A stretch of 64,000 bases of DNA, taken from Termitomyces sp. T153 (lineage: Eukaryota > Basidiomycota > Agaricomycetes > Agaricales > Lyophyllaceae). The notes beneath the pieces are model-generated. The model worked only from the letters and a program-made list of their open reading frames with translations. It was not told the DNA's origin and made no database searches. The position numbers and the translations under genes were made by a program. Each line of letters opens with the position of its first letter. Position 1 is the stretch's first letter. The DNA lies in the NCBI GenBank assembly GCA_018296165.2, contig JACKQL020000097.1, positions 1 to 64,000 on the forward strand, read 5' to 3'. Positions 63,877 to 64,000 of this stretch are shown in pieces.

Positions 63877-64000
63877 TTTCACAGCAGTGTGGTCAATGCA
63901 TTGGCCTACCAAATTCAGGAGGGCTTGACTATGTGTGTGCATCATTTGACTATCTATGTGTGCATCCTTGGATCTATACATCTTCAAACATGTTAGGATT
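63877..64000. other. right flank of the Tc1 derivative
   Basis: CpG-poor sequence to the window edge, nothing recognised. Confidence 0.4.

Overview
The window is nuclear DNA of a filamentous basidiomycete, most likely an Agaricomycete with a large transposon-rich genome. The evidence is intron-dense genes with short GT-AG introns of about 50-60 bp, protein-kinase-like paralogues and a DUF4203 membrane protein of mushroom type, basidiomycete-style Ty3/Gypsy and Ty1/Copia elements, Helitron helicase remains and Tc1-type transposons. No rRNA, tRNA or CRISPR array was recognised.

Layout. 1-640: minisatellite ending in a strong hairpin. 641-4789: split and inverted pieces of a Gypsy LTR carrying a Tc1 element. 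4790-5907: solo LTR. About 5908-17751: old, CpG-poor Gypsy element (B, minus strand) whose integrase is interrupted at 7065-13544 by a young complete LTR element (family S, copy 1; TSD GTTCA). 17752-34741: second old Gypsy (A, plus strand). Its 3' LTR is interrupted by a nearly intact Copia element (22113-34496; TSD TTTAC), and the Copia 3' LTR is interrupted by family S copy 2 (27373-34212, minus; TSD CTATC), a three-level nest. 34742-36659: gag debris and a small TIR element. 36721-37701: aminoglycoside-phosphotransferase-like gene. 38939-40875: Gypsy and DDE-transposase relics. About 41013-56062: gene island with a kinase fragment, an unknown gene, the KDEL receptor (ERD2), a seven-TM DUF4203 protein, inositol-3-phosphate synthase (INO1), a kinase-like gene, an unknown coiled-coil gene and a kinase pseudogene. 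56062-64000: Helitron helicase relic, a second minisatellite plus hairpin, a Copia relic and a 600-bp Tc1 deletion derivative.

Main biology. (1) Family S has a TATA box, an inferred start 32 nt downstream, and directly after its 5' LTR a 12-nt perfect complement of that inferred RNA 5' end. This is the layout of self-primed reverse transcription known from Tf1/sushi elements. (2) Family S has no recognisable pol but carries a spliced coiled-coil gene antisense to the element. (3) Differences between paired LTRs, and all four stops in the Copia Gag-Pol frame, fit CpG to TpG/CpA change, so methylation-type CpG decay appears to be the main inactivating process. (4) The 59-bp minisatellite plus hairpin occurs three times, once just downstream of a Helitron helicase, and may be a Helitron/Helentron-type terminus.

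The gene island holds ordinary housekeeping functions (ER retrieval, inositol synthesis) among lineage-specific kinase-like genes. No operon logic applies. Several one-base frameshifts in the kinase-like and unknown genes lie in homopolymers, so some apparent breaks may be assembly errors.
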